Origin: Mastacembelus armatus
Lineage: Eukaryota; Chordata; Actinopteri; Synbranchiformes; Mastacembelidae
Length of the DNA stretch: 64,000 nucleotides
Assembly: GCF_900324485.2 (NCBI RefSeq)
Contig: NC_046646.1
Location: forward strand, 18,129,156 to 18,193,155
Reading direction: 5' to 3'
This document shows, in pieces, positions 1 to 11,112 of this stretch (position 1 is its first letter; each line of letters starts with the position of its first letter). The notes below the pieces were generated by a model. The model saw nothing but the letters and a program-made list of their open reading frames with translations. It had not been told where the DNA came from and ran no database searches. The translations under genes and the position numbers were made by a program.

Positions 1-3000
1 CGACAGAATGTTTGATGCTATTGTGAAGAAAAGAAATTTAACCATGCTATTAGACCTGTAATGTACCCATTAGCTGCCTGTGCCACAGGAAGTTAGCAAG
101 CTGCACCAGAAAGTGCATTTGATAAAGGTCTGTGGCGTTGGCTCTTATAGTAGATACTCTCTTTAATGATTGATGGCCATTATAGAGTACAACAGGAAGA
201 AAGCCTGTGTTTTTATGTCCACTGTAGACTAGGACAGAGACAGAGAGAAAAGAAAACTGTACTGGAATGTGTTCCCAGGCAACAGGGTCACTTCACCCCT
301 GAAGCATTTAAGGTTCATTATTATACTGAAATAAAACCTCTCGTTATAGTTCTGTTTTTGGTCTGTACTGAATCTTGAGAGATATATCTGGCTCTTTAGC
401 TGCTAAATGTAGTACTACTGTGGTAGTATTTGCCTGTGTCTGTCTGTTTAGTTCTGACATGTAGTGTCCTGTAGGTTTTCAGAGCTTTTTCTCTGAAACT
501 GATGCTATGAGAGCAGTGCGAGTGAGCTGAGACAGCAAAGTTGCAGGTTCGACAGCTAAACAATGAGCTGAAACTAAATATAAAGCTCTGTAAAGCTGAG
601 CTGCAGATTGAGATGGTACTTTTCATTATTTCATGTGTGCATATTAAACATTTACAATCACCATATGACTGACTATGCTGGAAATATATTTAATGTGACA
701 GAAAACTTTAATGATGGATACTCAACTATATTATAGAAATAAGTACTGGAATAAGAATGTTCTCATAGCCCCATTGGTGCTACAGGTTTTTGCCACTAAT
801 GATAGAAGTACAGTCGCTTGTTATAGTGTCATAGAGTTAAGTGACTGCTATCAGTATGGTTAGAAATATTGCCACATCCCCAATTATTATAGTTAATAAT
901 TATTTTGGCATGGCCATTATAGCTGAGACACTACCCGAAAACTATTTTCATTTTTTGTAGAGTTGATTTTCTGTTTTATGATAGTGAAGGATTTTTTGTT
1001 GTTGTTGAAGAGCACTAAGTATGATATGATACTGTGATAAATGTGTTTGCAAATGTGTGTATGATAAATGTGATACATAGTATCACATACTATCATCTAT
1101 GATAGTGATAGTATCATACACAAGCAGACACGCAAATTTACCTGACAAATTGTAATATCATCTTTCAGGAAACTATTTTTTCCGGAATCACTATTCATAG
1201 TGTTTCCCTGATGTTTTCCTTACTGTTGCTGAGTTACTATAGCTAAAAAGAATAGAAATATTTAAACATGAACTAAAAATATGTTCATTCAGTAACATGC
1301 ACTTAATACATAGAGCTAAACAGTTCTGTTGAAAACAGACAAGTATTCATAAAAAATGAGTTATGTCAGATGTCTTGTACGTATACATACTGTATGTCAT
1401 ATCACAGGATAGCATGCAGGCATTTTCTTTTTTCACTTTATGTCCTCTTTTGGGACTGGATGGAATTCCATCATGTCCTCAGCCAAAGGCAGAATGCCAG
1501 ATGGACACTGAGCACAAACAAACCTCTGAACTCTGGTCAGGTTAAGCTGGACATATTGCTTGAGATGGTGCTTAATAGCACAATATGTTCTCAGTTTTGG
1601 TTTGTTTCCGATCACTGATCACATTTGCTGATAATTTTCTAATGGCATATATGTAGCTAATATTACAAGATAACTAAATTCTTAATACATGCTATAAATC
1701 AAACTTAGAGAACAACTCAACAAATCTTTTTCCCATGGATAATTAAGCAATGTCACTAACCGATTTGTTAAGTCTGTTGTCAGACATGTTAATTAACCTA
1801 TTCCATTATCACAGCATGTCACCTTTTTGCCAAAGTGCATGTGGCTCCCATCCCATATCACCACATGCTAAGAGTTTCAGGGCTATTGTATGCACACCCA
1901 GCAAACGGTGCAGCTCTGATTTGCAGGTTGTCACTATTGGTTTTGCTATGACAACCACAGATTCTTGCAGTTTAATATAAAAATAGCCACAGGATCTTGT
2001 ATGTAGCTGTACAAAGGTTCATCTTATTTGGAACACCTCCCAGAAACCTACATGCAGAGTCAGACAGGATTCATATTCCTATTTCAAAAGATGGTCTTAG
2101 AGACCTACAGATACAGTATTTAGGCTTCATGTTAGACCTGAGTATGACAGAAAAGCTGGACCACTACTTAGTTTTGGGTGTTCCCTTATTTGTAAACTGC
2201 CTGATCTGCATTTTGTCTTAATCTGCTGTTCCTTTACGTCACCATCCATGTACATCCATGTACATTATTTAACACAAAGCCTTCTGTAAATCTTTCAAAA
2301 AATAAATATTGTAATGACAACTTGCTTGCTAAATGAAATGCATAAAAAGTGCATATTATGACATAACAGCACATAAAGCAATCATAAAGTACAAACGTGT
2401 GGAAATAGCATCACCAAATGTTGTTAAAGTTTTAAAGCTGCTAAAACATCTTAAAAATTTGAATTTAAGAATAGAAAATTTACTTCCTGTAAACAATAAA
2501 AAAGAAACACAGCAACGCGTATCATTTTGAACTTGTACTTTGCAACTTTAACTGAATCTTCTTTTATTTTGGAGAGTCAGTCTGCATGTAATGTGAAAAA
2601 AGTGTCCTTCTAAAGATGGAAATAACTGTTAGTAATATGTTAAGCCTTAAAATAAAAATGAAAGAAAGAAAAATAAATGGAGCAAAAATAAGTCTGAGAA
2701 AATGCTTAAAATCTGACTGCAGTAACGCACTATACCAACACAATTAGACACACGAACCCACTGAGACTTTGAGATTACAAATCCTTGCCTTAGGCTTTGT
2801 TTTTTGTATAACACTGTTATCAGTCAGTTGTTATATAACCACTGTATCTCTGTGTATGTGAACACACAAAAGAATAAACTCACAGAAACAAAAAAAAATA
2901 TATATTTAATATGTCAAACTTAAAATTAGGCTATTTGAGAGATTCTTTTCCTGTGAGCTTACACATAATTTTAACATCTAAGAAAGTGAAGCTGCAGTTT

Positions 3001-4439
3001 CTAATACATGCCTTCACCCTGTTTATCCATCATGTACAGTGACTCTGAGAAAAAACCCTTTTCAGTGTCTTTAATTAAAGACATTGTGACTCCTTTATAA
3101 TATTAGTATGCTAATACAGTCGATAATTGCAGTAATTTTTATGCGTTTGCAAAATCACAAAAACCTTTTTTTATGGTTTTATTTACTCTGTATGGACTAA
3201 TTAAATAATGGGACAAGGGTCTTTCAGGCTGCTCTTTAGGCACAGTGTGTTCACACTTTGTCCAACAAGCTGAAACATAGTTTATTATGTCTTCAATTTA
3301 GTAGCTGGTAGCTGTTATTATTCATTTAAATTTGACAGCCAGAAGGCAGTGCCAGAAAGAAAAGCACATACAAGTAATCATCAATAAAATCAGCGACTGA
3401 TAATATGGGATTTATATTTCCAGAGTGCTGTGTAGCTACATTCTTGAGTTCACAGTCAAATTTTCTCTAAATTTAATGGGCAAGTTAAAACAAGCCTGGC
3501 TGCTGGATCCAGCTGGCTTGATTTAAACAGACCACAGTCGGTCTAATCACCCATCGCCTCTCTTAAATTCATTCGTACAGCCAGGAATCTAGCAGCAGTG
3601 GCTTACTTACTGCGTAGACTACATATAAAGCTGCACTAATATAGTCCCACAGGATGGCTTCCCACTCTGTAATGTGTTGACTGCTGCAGGCGCACTAAAG
3701 AGCAGCCATGCTCTTTAATGCACAAGCATACAAACATACATGCACACGATAGCCTTGAGAAAGAGTTGAGGGCAGTGCTTGGGGAGGAATAATTATAGAT
3801 GGCGTTGAATTTCCTGCTCTCCACCATGTACAAACAGTGTTTAGCCAAAGGGTTTGCCTACTTCACATGTTTACACCATGGCACTACTTGGCAGTAGAGT
3901 CACATTACTGTAGTGTGTCTGAATGTCTGGTCTGCTGTGGAGGCTTGACAAGCACAAAGCTCTATCACTAAGTAGCTCGTTTCATTATTTTGCAATTTTC
4001 ATAAGTAGCCAGGAATAGAACATGCTGTACCAAGATGTCTCAGCATTCTGATAATGAGAACTTACACTACTTGATCAGGGTTCAAAATATGTACAGAGAT
4101 AAACATTTTCAAACCAACTGTAAATAGCACTAATGCTCCTCCAAACTTCAAAAGTGGAATACATCTGTAAACTAAATAAAGGTTATTGAAGTGCACATCC
4201 TTTCGTCATGTTTCACTGCACTTAAATCACAACTCTTCCCATCACTTTCTTTGACAGCCTGCTGCTGGCACTCAGTGCAATCATAGTTACAGTGAGTCAC
4301 CTGACTTTCAACAGGAGTTGCTGAATCAGATGGGTCTTTTTTTTTTTCTTTAGTCAACAACTGCCTGGAAGTAGAAATACTATTGTGAAGTATTTCTGTA
4401 GAAATTCTATGTATAATATAATTATGTGCGATGTTTCAC
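1..4439. other. Intergenic, no gene recognised
   Basis: I see no receptor, transposase or reverse-transcriptase similarity here on either strand. The open frames are short, unsupported by any motif, and what is expected by chance in A+T-rich DNA. The one local structure is the palindromic ATGATA-rich stretch listed separately. Confidence 0.5.
1069..1120. repeat. Near-palindromic GATA/ATCA stretch
   Basis: Two adjacent imperfect palindromes, a GTGATACATAGTATCAC unit and an ACTATCATCTATGATAGT unit, make a small hairpin-prone block. It is embedded in ATGATA-rich sequence. It could be the remnant of a small inverted-repeat element, but no clear target-site duplication is visible. Confidence 0.4.
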
Positions 4440-5085
4440 GTTACACACATAAAAGTACAGTACTGCTACAATAGTACACCCAGATGATAATATAAAAATA
4501 CTGGCGTAAAAGTACACAAGTAGAAGTCGTGCAAAGTACAATGTTTTAAAGAGTCACTATGCTGAAAAAACATTTTTAGAGTGTTATATGTAACAATTTA
4601 TTATTGATGTGTTAAAATGTAAGCAGCATTTCATTGCTAATTACTGTTTTATGTGCTTTTGGGTATCTGTACTTCTAATACTTAATCATTTTGTAAGAAC
4701 TAAGGAACTAATTGATGTTATAACTGCATTATTGATAAGATTATGGTTAAAACACAACAACATACATATGGACTTATTCTTTTGATGCTTTAAGCACATT
4801 TTGCTGATAATACTTCTGTATGTTTACCTCTTAACTAGAATTTTTATTAAAGGACTTTCACTATGTATGTTTAAATAGTTGCATTAGCACTTTCCCTTGT
4901 TTAACGTTCCAAATACTTTTTTGAGCACTGCATGAGGTTTTTAAATTTGTAGTACAATATTTAGCTCTGAAATGCAGTGGAGCTGAAGTATAAATTAGCA
5001 TAAAATAGAAACACTCAGGTAAAGTACCAGCAACTTAAAACTACACCTAAGTAGCACTTGAGCAAATATACTTAGTAATATTGCA
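4440..5085. repeat. Degenerate non-autonomous DNA-transposon-like repeat
   Basis: The left part is full of AAAGTACA / AAGTAGAAGT words. The right end carries a GGTAAAGTACCAGCAACTTA...CACTTGAGCAAATATACTTAG pattern. This resembles the very common teleost repeat with 'AAGTAC...CTTGAGTAAATGTACTTAGT' ends that is usually classed as a non-autonomous cut-and-paste element. The copy is diverged and I see no coding capacity. Family name not assigned; boundaries are approximate. Confidence 0.45.
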
Positions 5086-6906
5086 TCATTGTGTGTAGGA
5101 ATGTGTTTCTGACAAGTCGACAGGCAGCTGACACTCATTTGATGACGTTTGCTGATTAGTGCTTGTAATGTCCCTTAGAGTTAATGCATAGTTGATGTTG
5201 CTTGTCAATTCAGACAAATCTTGTTGGCAATCAACTTTGATGAAAGACAAGCGGCAGTAGAGCATCAAAGATTGAAGTATGCTTATTTTCCCACTCAACA
5301 TTCAAGCTCATAAAAGCCCTAGAGCAGGAAAGAATAAATTTAAATTGCATTATTTTTCCTGTGACAACCATGTGGTGCCGTTAAGTCACTTTTCCAGTTT
5401 GCACAACACTCAGTAGGCCAAAGTGCAGCAGGAAGAACAGTGTGGAACATGGTACAGCTCAGTTTACTGATCCCAGACCTGTTTTCCAAATGTGTTATGT
5501 CTCATGTACTTTGTTAATGTCTTACTGAAGAAACACCAAGTTACACTACAATGGCAAGAGTTTGAAATTAAAGGAATAAACCACTGGATGTAACTAAATT
5601 TGTGATATGCCTGGACACTATTAGAGAAGTTGCTAAAAAGTGATGAAATGATGATGACTGTACTTTTGTTGCCTTCAATGAACGTATGTGTAGTTTATTC
5701 CTCTCCTCCTCCCTGTTTTCATCCCTCCCTACAGTCATGCTGTGTCCACCACACAGTGAGTATAATGTGGGCCAGATACTCAACATGAATACAACTATTC
5801 TTCTGTTATTTACACACACATACATAGAACCAGTCAGGGTGCAGACAGTGAGGATTGTGGTTACAGTGGTACCACTTATTCTGTTTGTGTGACATTAAAC
5901 CATTCAATATTGCTGCTGCCTGGCCTCTGAACAAAAAACTGGCCTCTACATACCAACAAATAATAGTTTCAAAGGTAGTGTTAGTCTGCATGAGTAAACA
6001 TTTGGCAATATGATTGAAATATATGTGACATTTACAATAGTGACATTTAAGTATGTGGCTAGAATACAGCTACAAACCTTATTAAAACTGATTTGATTTA
6101 ATGTGTCTGAGGCAGAAAATGAGTAGGCCGGTAAGGTGAACATGTGCGGGGAAACCCATTCATTAAGCTACACATACATTATCCATGTTTGGATGGATTA
6201 TGTGGGCGAATGTATAATGATGGGGATGAGAGCTACCAAACATAAGCTAAGTGACACGGTAAGAGATAGTTTGCTTTGCTCAGTGTGACCCATTGCAGAC
6301 CACTCTTAGATTTGGGGATGCTGCCATCTTCTGGCAAAATACAGGCTTAGCCCCCAGTGCTATGAATGCATAGAGTGAAGCCCTCCACCAAGTGGCCTGT
6401 GTTATATTAGGTGGAAGATTTGGTTGAGGCTTTTTAGGAAATACCTAATGATCTTAATTTATAATTACTTGTTATGATTGCATTTGTCCTTTAAGGCTTT
6501 GTTTGCCCAATAACACTGTTTGTCTCCTATTTCTACAGTTCATTGCATTATTTATCTGTGATGTTTATTTTAACATTTTCTGTATATCAATGTTTTTATA
6601 TGCTCTTGTTTAGTCTCTCTATAATGATTTCTCATGTAGATATAGATAGACAGACAGACAGATTGATCGATTGATAGATATCGGCTTTTGTTCCCTGTTC
6701 ATACAATAATTATAAATTTCTCATTTGACATTTGTTTACATTTTAAGCATTACCAATACAACAGAATGGTATCAAAAAATATTTTTAGGAGGGTCCCCAA
6801 ATTTATGTCTTTGTTCCCTACTAAAATATTTTTTGATCTATTTTCTATGTATTAGTAATAAGAGACACAACAATTATGTCACTGTATTCTCAGCAAAACA
6901 AGTACA
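5086..6906. other. Intergenic; small tetranucleotide repeat
   Basis: No gene is recognisable. A short degenerate (GATA)/(GACA) microsatellite lies at about 6638-6682. The sequence just right of this stretch is the 3' end of the minus-strand receptor gene, so its 3'UTR should lie here, but I could not fix a polyadenylation site. Confidence 0.45.
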
Positions 6907-9900
6907 TCAGGGATCTCTTGTCAATGTGACATGATGACAGCAACAATTTGGCCGGGTTTTGTAGGCCTGTTGTTTCTGGATCCAACGTCTGAATATATTC
7001 TTAATCTCATTGGTTCTAAGGCAGTAGATGAATGGATTGATAAGTGGAGGAAAAAGACTGTAGAAGAGGGTGGTGGCTATACGCTTGTCAGGGGTCATCG
7101 TCAGGTTGGGAAAATAAGGTGTGGAGTAGACAAAAAAATGTGGTATGTAGTAAATAGAAATGATACATCCCTGCGTGGCACAGGTGGAGAAAGTCTTCAT
7201 TCTGCCCTGGAGGGAACACCAGTGTAAGGTTAAAAGAAGTTACTACTAATAACAATACTAATAAAATATGTAAAATATGTGTCGAATTGAAAAATGAAGT
7301 AGCTGTTAAAGAACTAAATAAGATGCCATATTGTGAATGTAAGAATGGAGTTTGATGCATCAACTTTGTGGTTTAATATTATTACTTTACATTTAAGATG
7401 TAAAACATATGTATCTTACCTGTCCACTGGCCATGCGCAATATTGAGATGATGATACAAATGTAAGAGAAGATGATGAAGGCTAAAGGAACATAAAGAAT
7501 AAACATTGCTGCAGCATAGGCGGAGCTGAATTGTTGGCTGGGATCACCACACACTAAGGGTGTGAGTGACATGGTGTCACAGAAAGCATGTACAATTTTG
7601 TTGGGCCCACAGAAAGGCATCATGGTGAAGTTGATGGTGCTAATGCCAGGGAAGATGTGTGCCACCACCCAGCAGAAGAGAATCATGCCAGTCATGTTTT
7701 GTTTTGTCATCACCACAGAGTATCTGAGGAGAGAAAGGGAGGCTGAATAAGAAAGAATGATAGATAGAAGGAGAGTGAGGATGATATAAAACAGTACGTT
7801 ATTAGTTTTTGCAAGAGCTTAAAGGTGAGGCTAATCAAACTGCTTTTTTTCACCTGAAAGGAAAACAGATGGCTACGTAACGGTCCAGTGCCATGGTCAA
7901 TAAAATGAGGGAGTTCAAGGAGCCAAAATAATGGATCATGTGCTCTTGGAAGAGGCAAGTGTGAAAGCCAAGACTCCCATCATTCCACCAATAGCGAGCG
8001 ATTAGTTTAGGTAAGGCCACAGTGGTAAAGCCTATAGACAGACTCACAAACCCAGCACCCTCTCTTCCTTCTGAACTGCTGTCCAAAAAGTCATGCAATG
8101 ATTTTGCAGCTTTTTTCACAGACAAAATATCAAAGATAAGACAAACTATCTCTAGCTGCAGTCCTAGGAACATGACAATATCACCTGTGCCTCCTTGTTC
8201 TCCAGCAAATCTAGAACATTTTAATCTCCTTGATAACAGCTTAGCTCCAGATGTATTGCAGATTGTCAATAGTTCTCTTCAGTCAGGGCAGTTTCCCCAG
8301 GCCTTAAAAACTGCTGTTATAAAACCTCTTCTTAAAAAGCCTAATCTAGAGGCTTCAGCAGTAAGTAACTACAGGCCAATATCAAATCTTCCATTTCAGG
8401 GAAAAATAATTGAAAAAGTAGTTTCTCAACAAATTCACAGATTTATGGTGCAAAACAATCTTTTTAATGCACTTCAGTCTGGATTTCGCGCACACCACAG
8501 CACCCAGACTGCACTTGTTAAAATTTTAAACGATTTACTTTTAAATAATGATGAATCCAAAACCTCTGTTTTAGTACTACTGGATCTCAGTGCTGCATTT
8601 GACACAGTTGATCATGATGTGCTGCTTCATAGACTAGAAGCTTGGGTGGGAGTTACTGGCTCAGTGTTAAATTGTCTAAAATCTTACTTACAAGATAGAG
8701 ACTATTTTGTCTCACTTGGTAACAAGGAGTCTGAGCGAACAAAAATGAAATGTGGGGTTCCTCAGGGGTCTATTCTTGGTCCTCTCTTATTCAATATCTA
8801 CATGCTGCCCCTTGCTCAGATTATGGAATACTACAACATTGACTACCATACCTATGCAGATGACACCCAACTTTATATATCAGTATCATCTCATGATTAT
8901 AGTCCTCTAATTTCATTATGTGAGTGTATTAATCAAGTCAAAGAATGGATGTGCCAGAATTTTCTCCAGCTCAATACAGACAAGACAGAAGTGATTGTTT
9001 TTGGCCCCAAAAATGAAAGGTCAAAGGTCATTGCTCACCTTGACTCCATGTCATTGAAAGCTACAAATCAAGCCAGAAACCTTGGGGTAATCATTGACTC
9101 AGACCTGAATTTTAACAACCACATAAAATCCATCACTAAATCTTCCTATTACCACCTGAAAAACATTGCTAGAATAAAAGGTTTTCTTTCTACACAAGAT
9201 GCAGAAAAACTTGTTCACGCATTTATCTTCAGTAGGTTAGATTATTGTAATGGCTTGTTCACAGGTCTTAGCAAAAAGTCAATCAGGCAGCTGCAGCTAA
9301 TCCAGAATGCTGCTGCCAGAGTCCTTACAAACACCAAGAAACTGGACCATATCACACCAGTTCTCAGATCACTACACTGGCTTCCCGTTAGTCAAAGGAT
9401 AGATTTTAAAATTTTATTGCTAGTTTATAAAGCACTAAATGGTTGTGGACCAAAATATATCCAAGATATATTAGTTCCCTATGAGGTTTCCAGACCCCTC
9501 AGGTCATCTGGGACAGGTCTATTGTGTGTTCCCAGAACCAGAACCAAACAAAGTGAAGCAGCATTTAGTTACTATGGTCCTCACTTGTGGAACAAACTTC
9601 CTGAACACCTGAGGTCTGCTCAAACTGTCAGCTCATTCAAATCTGGACTGAAAACTCTGTTGTTTACTGCTGCCTTTGAATAATTGTTATCTTTGTTTTC
9701 TTAATGTGCTTTTATGTTTTATTTTAATTTACTTTACTTGATTTAAATTTATTTTATGTTAAATGTCTTTATTTTTAAATGCTCTTTTCAATGCTTTTCA
9801 TGTAATTATATGCCTTGTAAAGCACTTTGAATTGCGTAGTGTATGAAAGGTGCTATACAAATAAATTTGCCTTTGCCTTTGCCTTTGCCTTTATAAGAAC

Positions 9901-10584
9901 ATTGAAAAGAAACAAAGAAAGACAAGGCAAAGCAGATCATGTGTGACAGTTTGTCTGTTTTTCTGTGATTTCTTTGGTTTCATAGTTAAAAACAACACAC
10001 AATGGTCTATTTTAAATTTAAATGCATTCATTTAAATTAAAGGATTTCTACTGTTCAGTACAGGACTGCAGTTTGACTATTAATATCATAAATGCTTTTT
10101 GTCATGGCTTCTCTCATATTCTCTAATAACAGAGCTGAAAACCTAAAGATCCAAAAGGGCAGCTGCTGTTGAGTGTCAGAATCCAGGTTGCCACCTGGAG
10201 ACTGCTGTCTATGTTACGCTCATAGTCAACAACATTAATCTATCAATGTTTGTTTCACATCACCCACATATGGGTTGTATTTTTATGAAAGCAATGTCTC
10301 ATACACCAGATCCTGACAAAAGAAGACACTTTGCAAGTGACACAAGTGATGCCATATGTACCAATGTCTGAGAGGGCCACGCTGACCATGATGATGTACA
10401 TGGGCTTCTGGAGACTGTGCTCCAAAGCGAACACAATTATCAGCAAGAGGTTTCCCACTATTGTGGTCACATAGAGGAAGAAGAAGAACCACGCCACAAG
10501 GTGAAAATACTCTGATGTTAAACCTGGGAAACCCACAATATAAAACTCCCACACGCGTGTGTAGTTCTTATCCACCTGAAACAT
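6907..10584 (-). CDS. Olfactory receptor gene with four coding exons
   Basis: Seven-transmembrane odorant receptor of the olfactory neuron membrane, 334 residues when spliced. Exons on the minus strand: 10584-10362 (N-terminus, TM1, half of TM2), 8031-7854 (rest of TM2, TM3), 7723-7420 (TM4-TM5) and 7206-6907 (TM6-TM7, tail). Each junction has GT/AG ends and the phases add to an exact frame (223+178+304+300 nt = 335 codons with stop). Motifs: NYT sequon at residues 7-9, GN in TM1, KPMY, LSDIG across the first splice, MALDRYVAIC, KTFSTC, NPFIY. Coding introns are unusual: the other nine receptors here have single-exon frames. Its sequence differs clearly from both plus-strand blocks, so it belongs to another OR subfamily (possibly the fish eta type; inference). 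An L2 LINE sits in the first coding intron and abuts the 8031 acceptor, so splicing there is uncertain. Otherwise the gene looks intact. Confidence 0.85.
8034..9683 (+). CDS. L2-type reverse transcriptase (ORF2 C-terminal part)
   Basis: About 549 codons of a LINE ORF2, open throughout. Readable reverse-transcriptase blocks in order: SNYRPISNLPF, LDLSAAFDTVDHDVLL, CGVPQGSILGPLLF and HTYADDTQLYIS, with the YADD catalytic pair near 8850. A thumb/C-terminal region with ARNLGVIID, FSRLDYCNGL and LHWLPVSQRIDFKILLLVYKALNG follows; these are typical of fish L2/CR1-like elements. The endonuclease domain and the start codon are missing through 5' truncation, so the copy cannot be autonomous. No host role is implied. 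Confidence 0.85.
   Translation: MDRLTNPAPSLPSELLSKKSCNDFAAFFTDKISKIRQTISSCSPRNMTISPVPPCSPANLEHFNLLDNSLAPDVLQIVNSSLQSGQFPQALKTAVIKPLLKKPNLEASAVSNYRPISNLPFQGKIIEKVVSQQIHRFMVQNNLFNALQSGFRAHHSTQTALVKILNDLLLNNDESKTSVLVLLDLSAAFDTVDHDVLLHRLEAWVGVTGSVLNCLKSYLQDRDYFVSLGNKESERTKMKCGVPQGSILGPLLFNIYMLPLAQIMEYYNIDYHTYADDTQLYISVSSHDYSPLISLCECINQVKEWMCQNFLQLNTDKTEVIVFGPKNERSKVIAHLDSMSLKATNQARNLGVIIDSDLNFNNHIKSITKSSYYHLKNIARIKGFLSTQDAEKLVHAFIFSRLDYCNGLFTGLSKKSIRQLQLIQNAAARVLTNTKKLDHITPVLRSLHWLPVSQRIDFKILLLVYKALNGCGPKYIQDILVPYEVSRPLRSSGTGLLCVPRTRTKQSEAAFSYYGPHLWNKLPEHLRSAQTVSSFKSGLKTLLFTAAFE
8034..9893 (+). mobile_element. 5'-truncated L2-clade LINE
   Basis: Non-LTR retrotransposon lying antisense in the first coding intron of the minus-strand receptor. 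It begins inside ORF2, downstream of the endonuclease, at residues readable as IDRLTNP. It keeps one open frame to the stop at 9683, then a 3' UTR with the L2/CR1-type tail (GTAAAGCACTTTGAAT...GGTGCTATACAAATAAA) and a terminal (TTTGCC)n array at about 9865-9890. The intact reverse-transcriptase frame and clean tail suggest a fairly young insertion. Its left edge coincides, within 1-3 bases, with the receptor's exon border at 8031. Confidence 0.85.
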
Positions 10585-10585
10585 A

Positions 10586-10770
10586 CTGAATAAAAAGAAA
10601 AGAATAAGGCAGATGATACATCCAGTACAGTACAGCACATGCCCGAGTGTGAGTGTGTTTGCAGCGTGTCATGAACTGAGCAGACATCGAGATGCATATC
10701 AGTGCTTACCTCTCTAGCTGGTCTCGATGATATGACAAACACAAACAGTGGCCTCTTGGATTTATAAAGA
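10586..10770 (-). promoter_or_regulatory. Promoter, 5'UTR exon and leader intron of the minus-strand OR
   Basis: On the minus strand a TTTATAAATCC TATA-like box (plus 10758-10767) is followed about 30 bases on by a likely start and a short non-coding exon ending at 10710 with AGAGAG|GTAAGC. A 124 bp intron then ends in CTTTTTATTCAG one base before the ATG at 10584. The same architecture (TATA, tiny 5'UTR exon, ~100 bp intron ending at the ATG) occurs in the block-B receptors. The transcription start itself is inferred. Confidence 0.55.
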
Positions 10771-10924
10771 TTTTATTGACAGTGAAGTGCAAGTTGGTAC
10801 AACTTTGTCCCAGAGGAAGGAAAAATATGACACTTAGGACTGTCCAAGCAGCCTGGTTAGAAAATGAGTAAAACTAAAAATAGTCCACTACAAATACCAG
10901 AACTTCAGTCAAAGTCATACTTTA

Positions 10925-11112
10925 ATTTCTTCTTTTGGCTGCTCCAGTTAGGGGTGACCACACTGGATCAATTGATCCACATGGTTTTACACTAGATGCC
11001 CTTCATGATGCAACCCTCCTCATTTATTTGGGCTTGGGACCAACACTAAGACCACACTGGCCTGTGCAACCTCAGTAGCTGAGTCTAACAGCCCCTGGTC
11101 TTCTAAGGCGGT
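10925..11112 (-). repeat. RTE-LINE 5'-region-related repeat
   Basis: Reverse-complemented, it reads GGTCCCAAGCCCAAATAAATGAGGAGGGTTGC..., a word order also present in the 5' region of the RTE LINE at about 59640-59700. The other part (GGCTGCTCCAGTTAGGGGTGACCACACTGGATCA on the plus strand, here summarised) matches a very common teleost repeat. It is non-coding and diverged. The other interval from the receptor's promoter to here holds nothing recognisable. Confidence 0.55.

Noticed and set aside
1-6900. Coding genes in the left 6.9 kb
   Set aside because: Only short chance frames; none has a motif, suitable splice context or repeat in paralogs.
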